From: Lentibacillus jeotgali
Lineage (GTDB): Bacteria > Bacillota > Bacilli > Bacillales > Amphibacillaceae
Assembly: GCF_000224785.1 (NCBI RefSeq)
Contig: NZ_AGAV01000017.1
Coordinates: forward strand, 22,011 to 86,010
Reading direction: 5' to 3'
Length of the DNA stretch: 64,000 nucleotides
In this document: positions 63,616-64,000 of the stretch, piece by piece
How the letters are laid out: the number at the start of each line of letters is the position of its first letter
Numbering within the stretch: position 1 is the stretch's first letter
Program-made: the position numbers and the translations under genes
The notes under the pieces: model-generated
Told to the model about the DNA's origin: nothing
Databases searched by the model: none
Seen by the model: only the letters and a program-made list of their open reading frames with translations

Positions 63616-63687
63616 GGTTTTCGGCCGCCGCCGAAAACCTTCCTTATTGTTCTTTGTAATGGGGAATTTTTGGCTTTGGCCAAAAAT
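63616..63687 (+). repeat. Double hairpin module before array 14
   Basis: GGTTTTCGGC (63616), loop CGCC, GCCGAAAACC, then TTCCTTATTG; ATTTTTGGC (63666), loop TTTG, GCCAAAAAT, then CTTCAATCTAAATGG. Confidence 0.85.
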
Positions 63688-63727
63688 CTTCAATCTAAAT
63701 GGTTTTGGACTCGGGCGAGCGTTGCAT

Positions 63728-64000
63728 CAACTTGTGCAGGAACCGTCTCGACTCATGCAGGAGGCGCTCAGACTTGTGCGACAGCTACGCTGATTCGTGT
63801 GAGAACCGCCCTAATTCGTGCGGCAAGCGCTTGAACTTGAGCGGCAGCCGCCTCAACTCGAGCGAGAAGTCCTCAAACTTGTGCGAGAGCAACGCTGACT
63901 CGTGCAGGAAGACTTCAAACTTGTGCGGGAGCGGCTCTAACTCGTGCAGGAAGACTTCGAACTTGTGCGACAGCCGCTTCAACTCGAGCGAGAAGCCCTC
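63728..64000 (+). repeat. 21-bp phased repeat array 14 (at least 13 units, runs off the window)
   Basis: Mixed GTGCG and GAGCG units; a pair with GTGCAGGAAGACTTC recurs at 63900 and 63943. The right end is not reached. Confidence 0.9.

Noticed and set aside
42113..63687. Hairpins as terminal inverted repeats of insertion sequences
   Set aside because: Each hairpin is a compact 24-base stem-loop, with no transposase gene between copies and no target-site duplication that I could see.

Overview
The window looks like chromosome of a Gram-positive, moderately halophilic member of the Bacillaceae (Lentibacillus/Virgibacillus/Oceanobacillus-like). The reasons are strong AGGAGG-type ribosome sites with many TTG and GTG starts, acidic secreted enzymes, cre-like sites, a YwqH/YwqI/LXG toxin locus, a ycsG-kipI-ycsF-kipA-ycsI locus and a preQ1 riboswitch. 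The genus is a guess. No rRNA or tRNA gene, prophage, CRISPR array or intact insertion sequence was recognised.

Layout. (1) 0.4-10.3 kb: four secreted hydrolases (a class C beta-lactamase-like serine hydrolase, an S15/CocE peptidase, gamma-glutamyltransferase and an M14 carboxypeptidase), all carrying the same C-terminal helical domain (FIMAH-like). (2) 10.7-17.7 kb: sialic acid use, nanE-nanA, an SSS-family transporter, an unexplained FAD oxidoreductase, nanK and an RpiR/SIS regulator. (3) 18-24.8 kb: a Uma2 nuclease gene, then a glucitol-type PTS operon (SAF-domain oxidoreductase, gutM, IIC, IIB, IIA, SorC regulator) facing a HAD phosphatase across a shared operator region. (4) 25-29.5 kb: 5-oxoprolinase operon (NRAMP-like transporter, pxpB, pxpA, pxpC, ycsI). 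(5) 30-39.6 kb: Leloir galactose genes galK-galE-galT-galM with a truncated lacD, facing a sugar porter, a LacI-type regulator and a PP2C-like phosphatase; a rearrangement scar lies between lacD and galM. (6) 39.9-48 kb: scattered single genes (HAD, Rpn remnant, pRiA4b ORF-3 family, CAP-domain protein, FMN reductase, NERD protein, Gfo/Idh oxidoreductase). (7) 48.4-53.1 kb: an LXG polymorphic toxin operon with nuclease C-terminus and two related immunity proteins, then mazEF. (8) 53.3-60.5 kb: maf and mtlA-mtlR-mtlF-mtlD. (9) 62.1-63.5 kb: queC with a queuosine-precursor transporter under a preQ1 riboswitch.

The most unusual content is between the genes. Fourteen arrays, together about 5.3 kb (about 8% of the window, roughly 250 units), consist of degenerate units spaced exactly 21 bp, with a conserved core close to AACTYGTGCRRGA and about 8 variable bases. 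21 bp is two turns of B-DNA and also seven codons, so the arrays read open in many frames and mimic heptad-repeat proteins. Every array has the same orientation, whatever the direction of the neighbouring genes. Most arrays in the right half are preceded by two conserved tetraloop hairpins, and several are closed by a third. Shorter groups with GATCGA or TCGCGCG cores at the same 20-21 bp spacing occur in other intergenic gaps. I know of no described family that matches this composite; it is the best candidate for an undescribed system.
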